Assembly: GCA_020349025.1 (NCBI GenBank)
Contig: CP070763.1
Location: 3,401,850-3,465,286 of the forward strand
DNA: 63,437 bases
Origin: Candidatus Latescibacterota bacterium
GTDB taxonomy: Bacteria > Krumholzibacteriota > Krumholzibacteriia > G020349025
Direction of reading: 5' to 3'
Position 1 is the first letter of the stretch, and every line of letters begins with the position of its first letter. This document shows, one piece after another, positions 11,038 through 20,345 of this stretch. A model generated the notes under the pieces. The model had not been told where the DNA came from. It did not search any database and worked only from the letters and a program-made list of their open reading frames with translations. The position numbers were made by a program, and so were the translations under genes.

Positions 11038-12189
11038 TCAGGAAATTCCAGGCGGAACCGGGACACCGGCGTCTTCGAGTAGCGCCGTGAACAGTTTCTC
11101 GTGCAGGCGCACCATGCGCTGCACTCCGAACTCTCGTTCGGCGCGCTCGCGTGAGGCGCGACCCCAGCGTTGCGCGGTTTCCGGATCTTCGAGAACGCGC
11201 AGCATGGCTGCCGCGAGCTCCTCCGGCGCACGCGGCTGCACGAGGATTCCGTTGTGACCCTCCTCGATCACTTCGGGTACACCCCCAACGCGCGTTCCGA
11301 TGAGCGGCAAAGCGGAGGCCATCGATTCCAGGAGAGCGAGCGGCATCGTTTCGACGTCGGTCGAACAGAGAACCGAAACGTCGAGTGCCGACAGCACCCG
11401 GGCGACGTCGCCGCGCCACCCCGTGAAAAGCACGATGCGCTCGAGTCCGACCTCGACGACTCGGCGTTCGAGCTCGTCGCGCCGCGGACCATCGCCGACG
11501 ATGAGAAAGCGGGCCTCGTCGAGGCGCTCCACCACCCTCTGCGCTGCGTGCAGGAAGGTGTCGTGATCCTTCTCCGGGCGCAGCATGGCGACGATTCCGG
11601 CGACGCGTGCGTGAGCGGAGATCCCGAGCTCCGCACGCACGCGTTCACGTTCGTCGCGATTCCCGAAGGCCGCACAGTCGATGCCGTTGCGAATGAGGTG
11701 CGTCTTCGCGAGCGGGATGCGCTTGACGCGCTGCAGGTATTCCAGCTGACCGTCGGCGACCGCGATCCAAGCGCTCGTGAGCGGCGCGAGCGCACGGTTG
11801 ACGGAATGTTTGTTCGCGCTCATGTCGCGCTCTCCGGTGGCGTGCTCCGCCAGGATGCGCACCGGCGCGCCGGCGAGGACCGCGGCGAGGCGCCCGACGA
11901 CTCCCGTGCTGAACCCGTGTGTGAGCACGAGTCGCACGCCTTCGGCACGCACGAGCCGCAACGTCCGCAGGAAGAAGCCCGCGTCGAAGCGCCGCCGATC
12001 GGAGAGCTGCCGCACCCGAACTCCACGCGCTTCCAGCGCTTCGGCGATGCGGCCACGCCCGTGCTGGCACGCCACGAGCGGCCGGAATCGCCTACGGTCG
12101 AGCCTCTCCACGAGCAGCTGGAGCTGGCGCTCCGCGCCGCCCACCTCGAGGGCCGGGAAGAGAAAAAGCAGTGGGACGGGCTCGCTCAT
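11038..12189 (-). CDS. Glycosyltransferase family 4 protein
   Basis: A 383-residue GT-B fold enzyme. The N-terminal domain starts with FPALEVGGAERQL, the acceptor-side glycine motif of GT4 enzymes. The C-terminal donor domain has VGDGPRRDELE, FTGWRGDV and the E-x7-E motif ETMPLALLE followed by GTRVGGVPEVI. Such enzymes transfer a sugar from a nucleotide-sugar to lipid-linked or polysaccharide acceptors at the cytoplasmic face of the membrane. The ATG lacks a strong ribosome site. No other polysaccharide genes adjoin it, so the product cannot be assigned. Confidence 0.88.
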   Translation of the reverse strand: MSEPVPLLFLFPALEVGGAERQLQLLVERLDRRRFRPLVACQHGRGRIAEALEARGVRVRQLSDRRRFDAGFFLRTLRLVRAEGVRLVLTHGFSTGVVGRLAAVLAGAPVRILAEHATGERDMSANKHSVNRALAPLTSAWIAVADGQLEYLQRVKRIPLAKTHLIRNGIDCAAFGNRDERERVRAELGISAHARVAGIVAMLRPEKDHDTFLHAAQRVVERLDEARFLIVGDGPRRDELERRVVEVGLERIVLFTGWRGDVARVLSALDVSVLCSTDVETMPLALLESMASALPLIGTRVGGVPEVIEEGHNGILVQPRAPEELAAAMLRVLEDPETAQRWGRASRERAEREFGVQRMVRLHEKLFTALLEDAGVPVPPGIS

Positions 12190-12349
12190 GAAACCGCAAT
12201 GTGTTGAGGAGGCGCAGTGGACGCTGAACGATTATGCCAATCACGGACTGTGGCTTCGAGACTCCCGGTGCAGCGCAGATCCTTGGTGCCCGACCGAACC
12301 CGGCGCCAGCTGCAATGGCCTGATAAGAGCCTGTTGGACCCACCCAGGT

Positions 12350-12606
12350 TCAAGGCAGCGGGTCCACTTTATACAACGGTTCGAGGTTTCGCGCGCGGCG
12401 CCAAAGATCCTGTAATTCATCTTGATGCAACGCCGCCCACTCCATCACAAGGCCAACAGCGCGCGGTGATAACCTACCGGCAATGATCCCAAGCGTGCCG
12501 ATATTCACGAGAAGTTCCTCGCCTCCATATTCAGCGTGAAAATGCGGAGGGAAATGATCGTCGAAATACGCACGATGATTCCATAAAACCGTGCGATCTC
12601 AGGCAT
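12350..12606 (-). pseudogene. DUF4160-family gene disrupted by a frameshift
   Basis: From the ATG at 12606 the minus strand reads MPEIARFYGIIVR, the exact type of start seen in DUF4160 proteins. It then shifts frame and hits a stop. Changing frame at about 12570 restores the rest of the family: DDHFPPHFHAEYGGEE, then VMEWAALHQDEL, ending PLYKVDPLP. The family normally reads RMYF at the break, so loss of 4 bases between short TAT repeats (or 1 base) explains it. The gene overlaps the end of the DUF2442 gene by 8 bp. It may be a true pseudogene or an assembly error. In many genomes a DUF4160 gene precedes DUF2442; here the order is reversed. Confidence 0.75.
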
Positions 12607-12880
12607 CGGCGGCGTCTCTCAAGCTGGGAAAGAGGTCAGCGGGGTTTTGTCCAGTAATCTGCAGATACAGCGAATCGGCGCACAACTCCTGATCGTCCTC
12701 CCACCCCACGGCGCCGGAGTCTGTGATGTGGACTTTCGCGAACATAGCCGGATCGCTCAGCGGCGCGAAGACACCACGTCCCACGAGACTCGAGAGGTCA
12801 ACTGTACCTTCCGTTCCGTCCGCGTACCGAAGCCAGACTTTGAAATCCGGCAGTGCTCTGACTTCCACTGCTCGATTCAT
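12599..12880 (-). CDS. DUF2442 domain-containing protein
   Basis: A 93-residue small protein covering a full DUF2442 domain: KVWLRYADGTEGTVDLS, then FAPLSDPAMFAKV and a C-terminal WEDDQELCADSLY. I chose the ATG at 12880 because an AGGAG site precedes it and the domain begins there; the frame extends further upstream. DUF2442 proteins are usually encoded beside DUF4160 proteins and are often listed as possible toxin-antitoxin-like or regulatory pairs, without proof of activity. Its partner here appears frameshifted. The higher-AT, small-gene character differs from its neighbours and is compatible with transfer. Confidence 0.85.
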   Translation of the reverse strand: MNRAVEVRALPDFKVWLRYADGTEGTVDLSSLVGRGVFAPLSDPAMFAKVHITDSGAVGWEDDQELCADSLYLQITGQNPADLFPSLRDAADA

Positions 12881-13283
12881 CTGCCATCTCCTGATACGAC
12901 CCCATTCAGCCACGAAAGAGAGTCTACTGGGAGCACCCCTCGACCGCAATCCGCGACGAATCGAACGGGCGGTGGCGCTGGGTACGTGGCAAGTCATTCA
13001 CGCCAGAGACTCCGGCATGCGTCGCGGCAGTCGAAGCGACCCCTGTGCCGACGAGTTCCAAGACGTCATCGATGCACCGACGTCGTGATTACATAGACCG
13101 CCCCGATCCACCTGCAAGGGCTTCCGGGATCAAGGTCCAGGGCGAGTTACGAGGGCGGAGCGAGAGGCCAGCCAGAGCAGAAACCGCGGACCGCCCGAGC
13201 TTGTCTGAAGCCCGGGACCTTGATCCCGGAAGCCCCGCAACGTGACATAGGCAGGCAGCAGGCAGCGAGCGAATCGCGCGCGC
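12881..13283. other. Gene-free gap holding a long inverted repeat
   Basis: About 400 bp between the DUF2442 gene and a barrel gene. No convincing coding region was seen. Its main content is the 26-bp inverted repeat at 13118-13235. Confidence 0.5.
13118..13235. repeat. Long inverted repeat, 26-bp arms, 66-bp centre
   Basis: The arms at 13118-13143 and 13210-13235 are inverted copies with one mismatch; the first 21 bases match perfectly around the core CCGGGATCAAGG. The centre is GC-rich. This would fold into a long stem. It resembles REP/MITE-type palindromic elements or a structured RNA. No second copy was found in the window apart from a short chance match in rsmG. Confidence 0.65.
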
Positions 13284-13955
13284 TCAGTAGCGCACACCGG
13301 CGCTGATCGTCAGCACGCGGCTCTGCGACTGGAGCCAGGCAAAGTCGGGGTCCGCGAAGACGTCGGCGAGCCCCCAGGCGTAGCCGACCTCGACGAAACC
13401 GTGGACGATGGAGACCGGAAACTCGAGACCACCGGCGAGATAGATCTGGAAGTCGACATCGTTGATGTCGTCTTTGATGTCCTGTTCGCTTTGCGCCTGG
13501 CTCAGGTTGGCGGATTCGACCTCGGCCTTGGCGGAGAGCAGGATTCCCAGCTGCGGCCCGAACTTGAGGTAGGGGCGCGCGCTCGGGAGCGAAGCCGAAA
13601 GCTCGAGATGGAGCGGGATGTCCAGATAGAGAAGCCGCGCGTTGGCCTTGCCGGTGAAATCGTTGCCAAAGAGGCTGAGCGTGCCCTCCACTCCACCGCC
13701 ACGTTCGGACAGCGCCAGGCCGAGCTCGGCGCTCATCATCGGGGCGAAAGGCAGGTCAACGAAGCCCGCCACGACGTAGCCGGTGTGCGACGTCGCCGTG
13801 ATCCCGTTCGGCATGTCGCCGTAGGCGAGGCTCGAGACGTTGACACCGATCCGGCCACCAACGTCGACGACCGGCCCAGCGACGGCGCCTGCGACGCAGA
13901 GCAGCGACGCTCCCAACGTCGTCAGGACGATCCCGATCTGCTTGCACGACTTCAC
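13284..13955 (-). CDS. Outer-membrane beta-barrel protein, PorT-like
   Basis: A 223-residue secreted barrel. The signal peptide has VKSCKQ, a hydrophobic core IGIVLTTLGASLLCVAG and an AVAGP cleavage region. The mature chain shows the OMP_b-brl pattern: GGRIGVNVSSLAYG at the start, LYLDIPLHLEL and YLKFGPQLGILL in the middle, and the terminal strand TISAGVRY ending in an aromatic residue. PorT-like barrels in the FCB group are linked to secretion or remain uncharacterised. I place the start at a GTG (13955) because AGGAGG lies 9 bases upstream; the longer open frame has no signal-peptide logic. Confidence 0.8.
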   Translation of the reverse strand: MKSCKQIGIVLTTLGASLLCVAGAVAGPVVDVGGRIGVNVSSLAYGDMPNGITATSHTGYVVAGFVDLPFAPMMSAELGLALSERGGGVEGTLSLFGNDFTGKANARLLYLDIPLHLELSASLPSARPYLKFGPQLGILLSAKAEVESANLSQAQSEQDIKDDINDVDFQIYLAGGLEFPVSIVHGFVEVGYAWGLADVFADPDFAWLQSQSRVLTISAGVRY

Positions 13956-14102
13956 TCGCACGAGCCTCCTGTCTTGAGCTTCTCCTGGGCGCCTGTGGCG
14001 CAGGCGTCGCGTTGGCGCGGCTGGCGCGCGTGTCGCGTTGGCATCGGCGGATGTCGGTCGATCCCAAGGCGCGCGCGCAACTTCTGTGCGTGGAAGCAAG
14101 CC

Positions 14103-15119
14103 TCAGGCCGAAGCGGAAACGTCGGCCCAGCATGCGACACGGTGCTTGGTTCCGAGCGTACGGAACTCCGGATAGTGCGTGTGGCAGCGATCGAGAACGT
14201 AGGGACAGCGCACGGCGAAGGGGCATCCCGCGCCCAGCGCGGCCAGGGAGGGGGGGCGACCCGGGATCGGCTGTAAGCGCTCCTGGGCGCGATCGAGGCG
14301 TGGAATCGACTCGAGGAGCCCGAGCGTGTACGGGTGGCGCGGGTTCGCGAACAGCTCCTCGGTGGCTGCCTGCTCCACCACCTTGCCGGCGTACATGACC
14401 GCCACCTCGTGCGCCATGCCGGCCACCACACCCAGATCGTGCGTGATGAGGATGACCGCAGTCCCGAGCTCGTCGCGCAGGTCGCGGATGAGATCGAGAA
14501 TCTGCGCCTGGATCGTGACGTCGAGCGCCGTCGTCGGCTCGTCGGCAATGAGCACCTGTGGCTGACAGAGAAGCGCCATGGCGATCATCACACGCTGACG
14601 CATGCCGCCACTGAACTCGTGCGGGTAGTGGTCGATGCGCCGTTCCGGCTGCGGGATCCCGACATGCGCCAGCATCTCCCGCGCGCGCTCCCGCGCCTCG
14701 CGCCGCCCCATGCGCTCATGCTCCTCCAGCACCTCGGTGAGCTGGCGGCTCACACGCAGGTAGGGATTCAGCGACGTCATCGGATCCTGGAAGATCATCG
14801 AGATGCGCTTGCCGCGAATGCCGCGCATCTCGCGTTCCGGCAGCTTGAGCAGGTCGTGTCCATCGAAGCGGATGTGTCCGGCGACGATGCGCCCGGGCGG
14901 GGTCGGGATCAAGCGCAGGACCGAGAGGTTGGCGACGCTCTTGCCGCTGCCGCTCTCTCCGACGATACCGAGCGTGCGTCCCGCGCCGACGCTGAAAGAA
15001 ACGTCGTCCACCGCGCGCACCACGCCCTCTTCGGTGAAGAAGAAGGTCTGAAGTCCTTCCACGCTGAGAACCGCGTCTTGCGTCACACTCTCTCCCACGT
15101 CGACCGCTCGTGGCGTCAC
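14103..15119 (-). CDS. Peptide ABC transporter ATP-binding protein (OppD/DppD type)
   Basis: A 338-residue ABC ATPase. Walker A is GESGSGKS, the signature is FSGGMRQRV, and Walker B is [14 protein letters not shown]-terminal oligopeptide-transporter extension carries the cysteine cluster CPFAVRCPY and DRCHTHYP, which in this subfamily can bind an iron-sulfur cluster. It powers import through the two permeases encoded just upstream. The GTG start lies 12 bp after the OppC-like stop. An OppF partner, normally the next gene, is not present here, so the importer may use this ATPase as a homodimer or a partner encoded elsewhere. Confidence 0.93.
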   Translation of the reverse strand: MTPRAVDVGESVTQDAVLSVEGLQTFFFTEEGVVRAVDDVSFSVGAGRTLGIVGESGSGKSVANLSVLRLIPTPPGRIVAGHIRFDGHDLLKLPEREMRGIRGKRISMIFQDPMTSLNPYLRVSRQLTEVLEEHERMGRREARERAREMLAHVGIPQPERRIDHYPHEFSGGMRQRVMIAMALLCQPQVLIADEPTTALDVTIQAQILDLIRDLRDELGTAVILITHDLGVVAGMAHEVAVMYAGKVVEQAATEELFANPRHPYTLGLLESIPRLDRAQERLQPIPGRPPSLAALGAGCPFAVRCPYVLDRCHTHYPEFRTLGTKHRVACWADVSASA

Positions 15120-15131
15120 GGCACGGGCCCC

Positions 15132-16025
15132 CTATTCGTGTCGCAGGTGCGGGTCGAGCGCATCGCGCAAGCCGTCGCCCAGGAAGTTCAAACAGAAGAG
15201 CGTTGCCGCCAGCGCCACACCGGGGAAGAGCGACAGCCATGGGAAGAAGGCGATGACGCTGGCGCCGTCGTTCACCAGCGTACCCCAGCTCGCTTGTGGC
15301 GGCTGCACGCCGAGGCCGAGAAAGGAGAGAAAGGCCTCCTGCAGCATGACTGCGGGGACCGTGAGCGTGGCGTAGACGATGATCGGCCCCAGCGCGTTCG
15401 GCACCACGTGCCGGAAGATGATCTGCGTGCTCCCGGTGCCGATCGAGCGCGCCGCCTCCACGTACTCCTGCTCCTTGATCGAGAGCACCTGGCCGCGCAC
15501 GATTCGCGCCATCGTCAGCCATTGCACGAGCCCGAGCGCAACGAAGAGCATCACCAGGCTGCGGCTGAAGTACACCATGAGAAGGATCACCAGGAACATG
15601 TAGGGCAACGAGTAGAGCACGTCGACGAAACGCATCATGAAGTTGTCGATGCGCCCTCCGAAGTACCCGGCCACGGCACCGTAGCTCACGCCCACGAGGA
15701 AGCTGACGAGCGTCGCCACCAACCCGACCAGAATGGAGACGCGACCGCCGTAGAGAACGCGCGCCATGAGATCGCGCCCGAGAAGATCGGTGCCGAAGGG
15801 ATGCTCCAGGCTCGGAGGCGTCGCACCCAGCTCGAGGTTCTGGATCTCCGGGTCCGCGAGCGGCAGGAGCGGTGCCAAAAGCGTCATGGCGCCGACCAGG
15901 ATCAACACCATGCCGCTTGCAACCGCCATGCGATTGCGCAGGAGCCGCCGCCAGGCGTCACGCCACAGGCTCGTACCCGGCACGATGTTGCTCTGGGCCA
16001 GGGTCTGGGTCTGGCTCTGGGCCAC
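15132..16025 (-). CDS. Peptide ABC transporter permease (OppC/DppC type)
   Basis: A 297-residue inner-membrane permease with about six membrane helices. It has the OppC-type N-terminal segment (RLLRNRMAVASGMVL, a first helix, then a periplasmic loop with HPFGTDLLGRDL). The EAA loop EYVEAARSIGTGSTQIIFRH contacts the ATPase. The GTG start at 16025 lies 2 bp after the OppB-like stop and has a GGAG site; the much longer open frame upstream overlaps OppB and is rejected. Part of a four-gene import operon. Confidence 0.92.
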   Translation of the reverse strand: MAQSQTQTLAQSNIVPGTSLWRDAWRRLLRNRMAVASGMVLILVGAMTLLAPLLPLADPEIQNLELGATPPSLEHPFGTDLLGRDLMARVLYGGRVSILVGLVATLVSFLVGVSYGAVAGYFGGRIDNFMMRFVDVLYSLPYMFLVILLMVYFSRSLVMLFVALGLVQWLTMARIVRGQVLSIKEQEYVEAARSIGTGSTQIIFRHVVPNALGPIIVYATLTVPAVMLQEAFLSFLGLGVQPPQASWGTLVNDGASVIAFFPWLSLFPGVALAATLFCLNFLGDGLRDALDPHLRHE

Positions 16026-16027
16026 GT

Positions 16028-16942
16028 CTACTCCAGCTTCACTCGCGGATCGAGGAACGCGTACGCCAGGTCGACGACCAGGTTGAACAGGATCAGAAAC
16101 CCGGCGTAGAAGATGACCACGCCCATGACGAGCGTGTAGTCGCGGTTGAAGGCACCGTTGACGAAGTGCTGCCCCACGCCGGGCACGGCGAAGATCTTCT
16201 CCACCACGATCGAGCCGGTGACGGCGCGCGCCATGGCCGGCCCGAGGAAGGAGACCACGGGCAAGAGCCCGCCACGCAGTGCGTGTCGGGTCACGATCGT
16301 GGCCTCCGGCAAACCTTTCGCGCGCGCCGTGCGCATGAAGTCCGCGCGCGTGATCTCCAGCATGCCGCCGCGTGTCAGCCGGGCGATGTAGGCGATGTAG
16401 ATCGCCGCCAGCGTCAGCGCCGGGAGGATCTTGTGCTGTGGCGGTCCCCAGAGCGCCGGCGGCAGCCAGCGCAGCGTCAGAGCGAAGAGGAAGATCAGCA
16501 TGGGCCCGAGGACGAAGTTCGGAATCGAAACACCGAGCATCGCCAGCGACATCGGCGCGTAGTCCCAAACCGTGTTCTGCTTGAGAGCCGCCACGCTTCC
16601 CACGGGGATGCCGATCAGAAGCGCCAACAGGATGGCGTAGATTCCGAGCTCCAGCGACACCGGCAGCGACTCGAAGATGATGTCGCGCACCGCACGCGAC
16701 GGGAACTTGTAGGAGGGTCCGAAATCGAGCCGCACGACGTTGTGGATGTAGCGCCCGTACTGCACGAGCAGCGGCTCGTCGAGGCCGTACTTGGCGTTGA
16801 GCGCGGTGCGCGCCTCGCGCGGGATCTCGCGCTCCGACATGAAGGGGCCCCCCGGGGCCAGCCGGATGATGAAGAAGGTGATCGTGATGATCGCCAACAT
16901 CGTGGGGATCATGACGAGAACGCGACGCAGGAGAAACGTCAC
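16028..16942 (-). CDS. Peptide ABC transporter permease (OppB/DppB type)
   Basis: A 304-residue permease of the OppB type. It opens with FLLRRVLVMIPTMLAIITITFFIIRLAPGGPF, the N-terminal helix and RLxPGxP motif of the family, and has the EAA loop DFMRTARAKGLPEATIVTRH. The GTG start overlaps the TGA stop of the substrate-binding gene in a GTGA arrangement, which indicates translational coupling. Together with the OppC-like protein it forms the channel for oligopeptides or related compounds. Confidence 0.93.
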   Translation of the reverse strand: MTFLLRRVLVMIPTMLAIITITFFIIRLAPGGPFMSEREIPREARTALNAKYGLDEPLLVQYGRYIHNVVRLDFGPSYKFPSRAVRDIIFESLPVSLELGIYAILLALLIGIPVGSVAALKQNTVWDYAPMSLAMLGVSIPNFVLGPMLIFLFALTLRWLPPALWGPPQHKILPALTLAAIYIAYIARLTRGGMLEITRADFMRTARAKGLPEATIVTRHALRGGLLPVVSFLGPAMARAVTGSIVVEKIFAVPGVGQHFVNGAFNRDYTLVMGVVIFYAGFLILFNLVVDLAYAFLDPRVKLE

Positions 16943-18645
16943 CGGCGTGCTCCCCGCATGTCGGGCTCCGACGACTCCCGATCGAACCAGATGTACTTCA
17001 AAGGATGGGTGTCGAGCGCGGTCGGATACCAACCACGCACGTAGGGCGCCACGAACTCGCGCGTGCGGTAGGAGTAGATCGGAATGAAGGGCATCTCGTC
17101 GAGGGCGATCGCCTCCGCCTCGGCTAGCAATCGCATGCGTCGCTCCGCGTCGAGCTCGCCCGCTGCCGCAGCGACGAGCTCGTCGTAGCGCGCGTTGCTC
17201 CAGTTGGTGCGGTTGTTCCCCTCACCGCCTCGCAAGATGGCAAGGAACGTGTTGGGATCGACGTAGTCGCCGATCCAGGTGCGGCGTGCGACCTGGTACT
17301 CGCGATCGATCGTCGTGCGCATGTAGCTCGCCCACTCCTGGTTCAGGAGCTTGACGTCGATCCCGAGGTGTTGCTTCCACATCGCCTGGATCGCTTCGGC
17401 GATCTTCTTGTGATCCTCGCTCGTGTTGAACAGGATCTCGATCGTCGGGAAGCCGGCGCCACCCGCGTAGCCCGCCTCGGCCAGCAGCTGCCGCGCCCGC
17501 TCCGGATCGAAACGCACGGGCTCGGGGTAGGGATAGTCGGCGAAGCCGTCCGGCACGATGCGTCCCCACGCAGCCACGCTGTTGTGCAGAACGAACGAGG
17601 TGATCTGCTCGCGGTCGATCGCCAGGGCCAGCGCTTGGCGGACGCGCTTGTCATCGAAGGGCGGCCGCGTCACGACCATCGAGTAGAAGTAGCTGCCCAG
17701 GAAAGGCCCGGCGCGATAATCCTCGTAGTACTGCACGTAGGGGATGTACTCGGCGGGCAGGTAGCCGCTCGGGTTCCAGTCGGTCATGCCGGCGCGGTAC
17801 ATGTTCAGCATCGTCGAGAGGTCGTCGAGGCTGTAGGCGACGACGGCGTCGAGCCGCACGTTGTCGGCGTCCCAGTACTCCTGGAACTTCTCGAGACGGA
17901 AGCGATCGTTCTGCCGGTGCATCGCCAAGCGAAACGGCCCATTGGTGACGATGTGCTCCGGGTGCGTCCAGGCGTCGCCGTAGCGCTCGACGCTCGTACG
18001 GTGCACCGGCAGGAAGGGGTAGAAGGTCACAAGCTGCAGAAAGTAGGGCGTCGGGGTTTCCAGGACGACCTCGAAGGTCTGCTCATCCAGCGCTCGGATG
18101 CCGACGGCGGCAGGGTCGTCGATCTCGCGCGCCTTGTAGGCGCGCGCATTGCGGATGAGATAGAAGAGATCGGCGTAGCGTGCTGGGGTGTCGGGGTGCA
18201 GAACACGCATCCACGACCACGCAAAGTCGTGCGCGCTCACGCGATCGCCGTTCGTCCACACCGCATCCGTGCGCAGATGGAACGTGTAGGTGACGCCGTC
18301 GTCCGCCAGCTCCCAGCGGGACGCCACACCTTCGATCGGCTCCAGTGTGCGCGGGTCGGGAGTGACCAGGCCTTCGAAGATGGCGCGGGCGATGCGACCG
18401 TCCGGTTGGCCGGACATCAGACCGGGATCGATCGTCTCCGGCTCCGGTCCGTTGACGAATCGCAGCACGTTGCCGACGGGCGGCGCGCTGCGCCCGAAGT
18501 GCGCGCTGCCCGCTGCGCCTTCCGAACCCGCGACCCACCGCCACACACCCACCGTGATCGCGATCCCCACGATCACAAGAGCGGCGGTGAGCCACGCTGC
18601 CCTGGAAACGCCGCTTCCGGGGATCGTGACATCCGCACGGCTCAT
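16939..18645 (-). CDS. Peptide ABC transporter substrate-binding protein (SBP_bac_5)
   Basis: A 568-residue extracytoplasmic binding protein. An N-terminal membrane segment WLTAALVIVGIAITVGVW acts as an uncleaved anchor or signal; no lipobox is present. The body has family landmarks: NGPEPETIDPGLM, the IFEGLVTPDP segment, WTNGDRVSAHDFAWSW and the DKRVRQALALAIDRE motif. It captures oligopeptides outside the membrane and passes them to the permeases. The ATG at 18645 was preferred, but an in-frame ATG at 18666 is also possible; neither has a clear ribosome site. First gene of the import operon. Confidence 0.92.
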   Translation of the reverse strand: MSRADVTIPGSGVSRAAWLTAALVIVGIAITVGVWRWVAGSEGAAGSAHFGRSAPPVGNVLRFVNGPEPETIDPGLMSGQPDGRIARAIFEGLVTPDPRTLEPIEGVASRWELADDGVTYTFHLRTDAVWTNGDRVSAHDFAWSWMRVLHPDTPARYADLFYLIRNARAYKAREIDDPAAVGIRALDEQTFEVVLETPTPYFLQLVTFYPFLPVHRTSVERYGDAWTHPEHIVTNGPFRLAMHRQNDRFRLEKFQEYWDADNVRLDAVVAYSLDDLSTMLNMYRAGMTDWNPSGYLPAEYIPYVQYYEDYRAGPFLGSYFYSMVVTRPPFDDKRVRQALALAIDREQITSFVLHNSVAAWGRIVPDGFADYPYPEPVRFDPERARQLLAEAGYAGGAGFPTIEILFNTSEDHKKIAEAIQAMWKQHLGIDVKLLNQEWASYMRTTIDREYQVARRTWIGDYVDPNTFLAILRGGEGNNRTNWSNARYDELVAAAAGELDAERRMRLLAEAEAIALDEMPFIPIYSYRTREFVAPYVRGWYPTALDTHPLKYIWFDRESSEPDMRGARR

Positions 18646-18705
18646 GCGGCACACCATAACATGCACGCCGGAGGGCGCGAAGCGTTGCGATGCGTGTGGT
18701 TGTCG

Positions 18706-19962
18706 TCAGCGTCCGGAAGAGGTGAAGAGGACGATCGCGGTCGTGATCACGCCGACGTCGTCGCGAGCCTGGACGAGGAATTTTTCGCTGGTCGTGGTCA
18801 GGTCGCGCGGTGGCGCTTCGGTCGCGTCGCTCCAAGTCGACCACAGATTCTCGTTGCCCGGGTCGAAGGGGTCGCCAATGTTCCAGGCCCAGCGCCAGTC
18901 ACCGGTTCGGGCGCCATAGTGGGCGACCGTCATCGGCCCCCACTCGAGCGTCACGGTCGCGGTGCCGGTTGCATCGACGATCACCGTGGGAGAACCCTGC
19001 CCGTCGAACGACCAGGAACCGAGGCCGGCTTGCGTTTCGCGCACGCTGAACAATGGACCGACCGGAAGGTCGGAGCGCACACGGATCACGGCCATGTTGT
19101 TCGGTTGCACGTCGGCGAACTGCGGTGTGATGGCGCCGCCGTCGTCACGCCCCTGCAACGCGAAGACGAAGGTGGAATCGCCCGGGAACTGCGATAGGAC
19201 GTCGAGGAGAGCCACCCGGTTGCCCGCGTCGAGGTCCCAGGGCAACCAGTCGCTCCAGTCCGCCTCGGTCAGGTCGTAGAGCGCCTCCGGGAAGCCGATC
19301 GGGCGGCCGCTGGCGTTCAGTGTCGCCGGCCGGAACACCCAACGGACGTCCAGTGGATCCTGGAAGGCGATGCCGTTGCCGACATCGTCGCTGCCGTTCC
19401 AATCCAGGACGAAGCTCGACGGCAGCTCGGCGGGGCGGCCGATTTCAGCCGGCGGCAGCAGCAGGAGCGTGGGCGCGAGCGTGAAGGCGTTGAAGGTGCG
19501 GACCGCCGGCGTCGGGTCCGCGCCGCCCTCGTTGTCGATCGCACGCACGAAGAACGTGTGCCAGCGATCGAAGCGACCGTCTCCGATGTCGTCGCGCGGG
19601 TCGGCGCGCAGCGTATCCGCAGCCAGAACGAGCTCGACATTGAACGCCTCGATCCGCTTCCAGCGTGGGTCCGCGTCCGCCGGTGTCTGGACTGTGATCT
19701 CGCTGTATTGGCTGATCGATTTCGGGTAGGTCTCGACGATGTACTCGAAACGGTTGGCGAAGCCGTCCTGGTCCGCGCCGCGGAAGTCCATGCGCACGTG
19801 GTGCGGCACGCTCTCCCCCTCCGAGGGCAGACCGCTCGTGATGATCGTGTCCGGGGGGAGGTTCTCTGCCGGTGTGCCCAAGTCCTCGCTACAACCCAGG
19901 ACGCAGCCCAGAGCAAGGCTCGGAAGGATGCGGCTCGCGGAACGGAGTCCGGTCCGGTGCAA
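18706..19962 (-). CDS. Predicted lipoprotein of unknown function
   Basis: About 418 residues. A lipobox LALGC or VLGC follows a short basic and hydrophobic leader, so the protein is probably lipidated after export. The mature part begins NLPPDTIITSGLPSEGE and contains FRGADQDGFANRFEY, a pattern like fibronectin/Ig-type surface modules common in Eisenbacteria-like genomes. I chose the TTG at 19962 because AGGAGG lies 10 bases upstream; in-frame ATG codons at 20010 and 20037 would add residues that do not improve the signal. It sits 60 bp before the oligopeptide operon. No function can be assigned. Confidence 0.7.
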   Translation of the reverse strand: MHRTGLRSASRILPSLALGCVLGCSEDLGTPAENLPPDTIITSGLPSEGESVPHHVRMDFRGADQDGFANRFEYIVETYPKSISQYSEITVQTPADADPRWKRIEAFNVELVLAADTLRADPRDDIGDGRFDRWHTFFVRAIDNEGGADPTPAVRTFNAFTLAPTLLLLPPAEIGRPAELPSSFVLDWNGSDDVGNGIAFQDPLDVRWVFRPATLNASGRPIGFPEALYDLTEADWSDWLPWDLDAGNRVALLDVLSQFPGDSTFVFALQGRDDGGAITPQFADVQPNNMAVIRVRSDLPVGPLFSVRETQAGLGSWSFDGQGSPTVIVDATGTATVTLEWGPMTVAHYGARTGDWRWAWNIGDPFDPGNENLWSTWSDATEAPPRDLTTTSEKFLVQARDDVGVITTAIVLFTSSGR

Positions 19963-20345
19963 CGGGAACTCGCCTCCTGCTTCGGCGCGCAGGCCATCGC
20001 GCCACCCCATGGTAACGGTACGGCCCGGCGCGCGCAAACGCCGCCGAGTGCAGCGCGGGGTCGGCGCGGAAACAAGGTGCCCGGCCGCAAGCGACCTCGC
20101 CGTCGGATCAGGCCGGATCCGGACCCGCGGCTCTGGTCCCCACCCGTTGCACGCCGGGCACCACTTCGAGGCGACATCGGACGCAAGCGGTGGGGATGAC
20201 GCTTACGCAAAGAGAAGCAGCAATGCGGGCGACAACGCCCGTCTTCGCTGCACCATCCGCTGTTGGTGAGTGCAAGAAAAGGTGCGCTCGGTGGCTTGTC
20301 AAGCGTGGCGGCGCGGCCGACTGCCGAGAGGCAACGCAGGCGCTC
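19963..20345. other. Gene-free gap with a small hairpin
   Basis: About 380 bp of GC-rich DNA between the lipoprotein and radical SAM genes. A 6-bp-stem hairpin (CGGGCG, ACAA loop, CGCCCG) lies at 20226-20241, about 105 bp after the radical SAM stop, and could end that transcript. No coding region is convincing. Confidence 0.4.
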
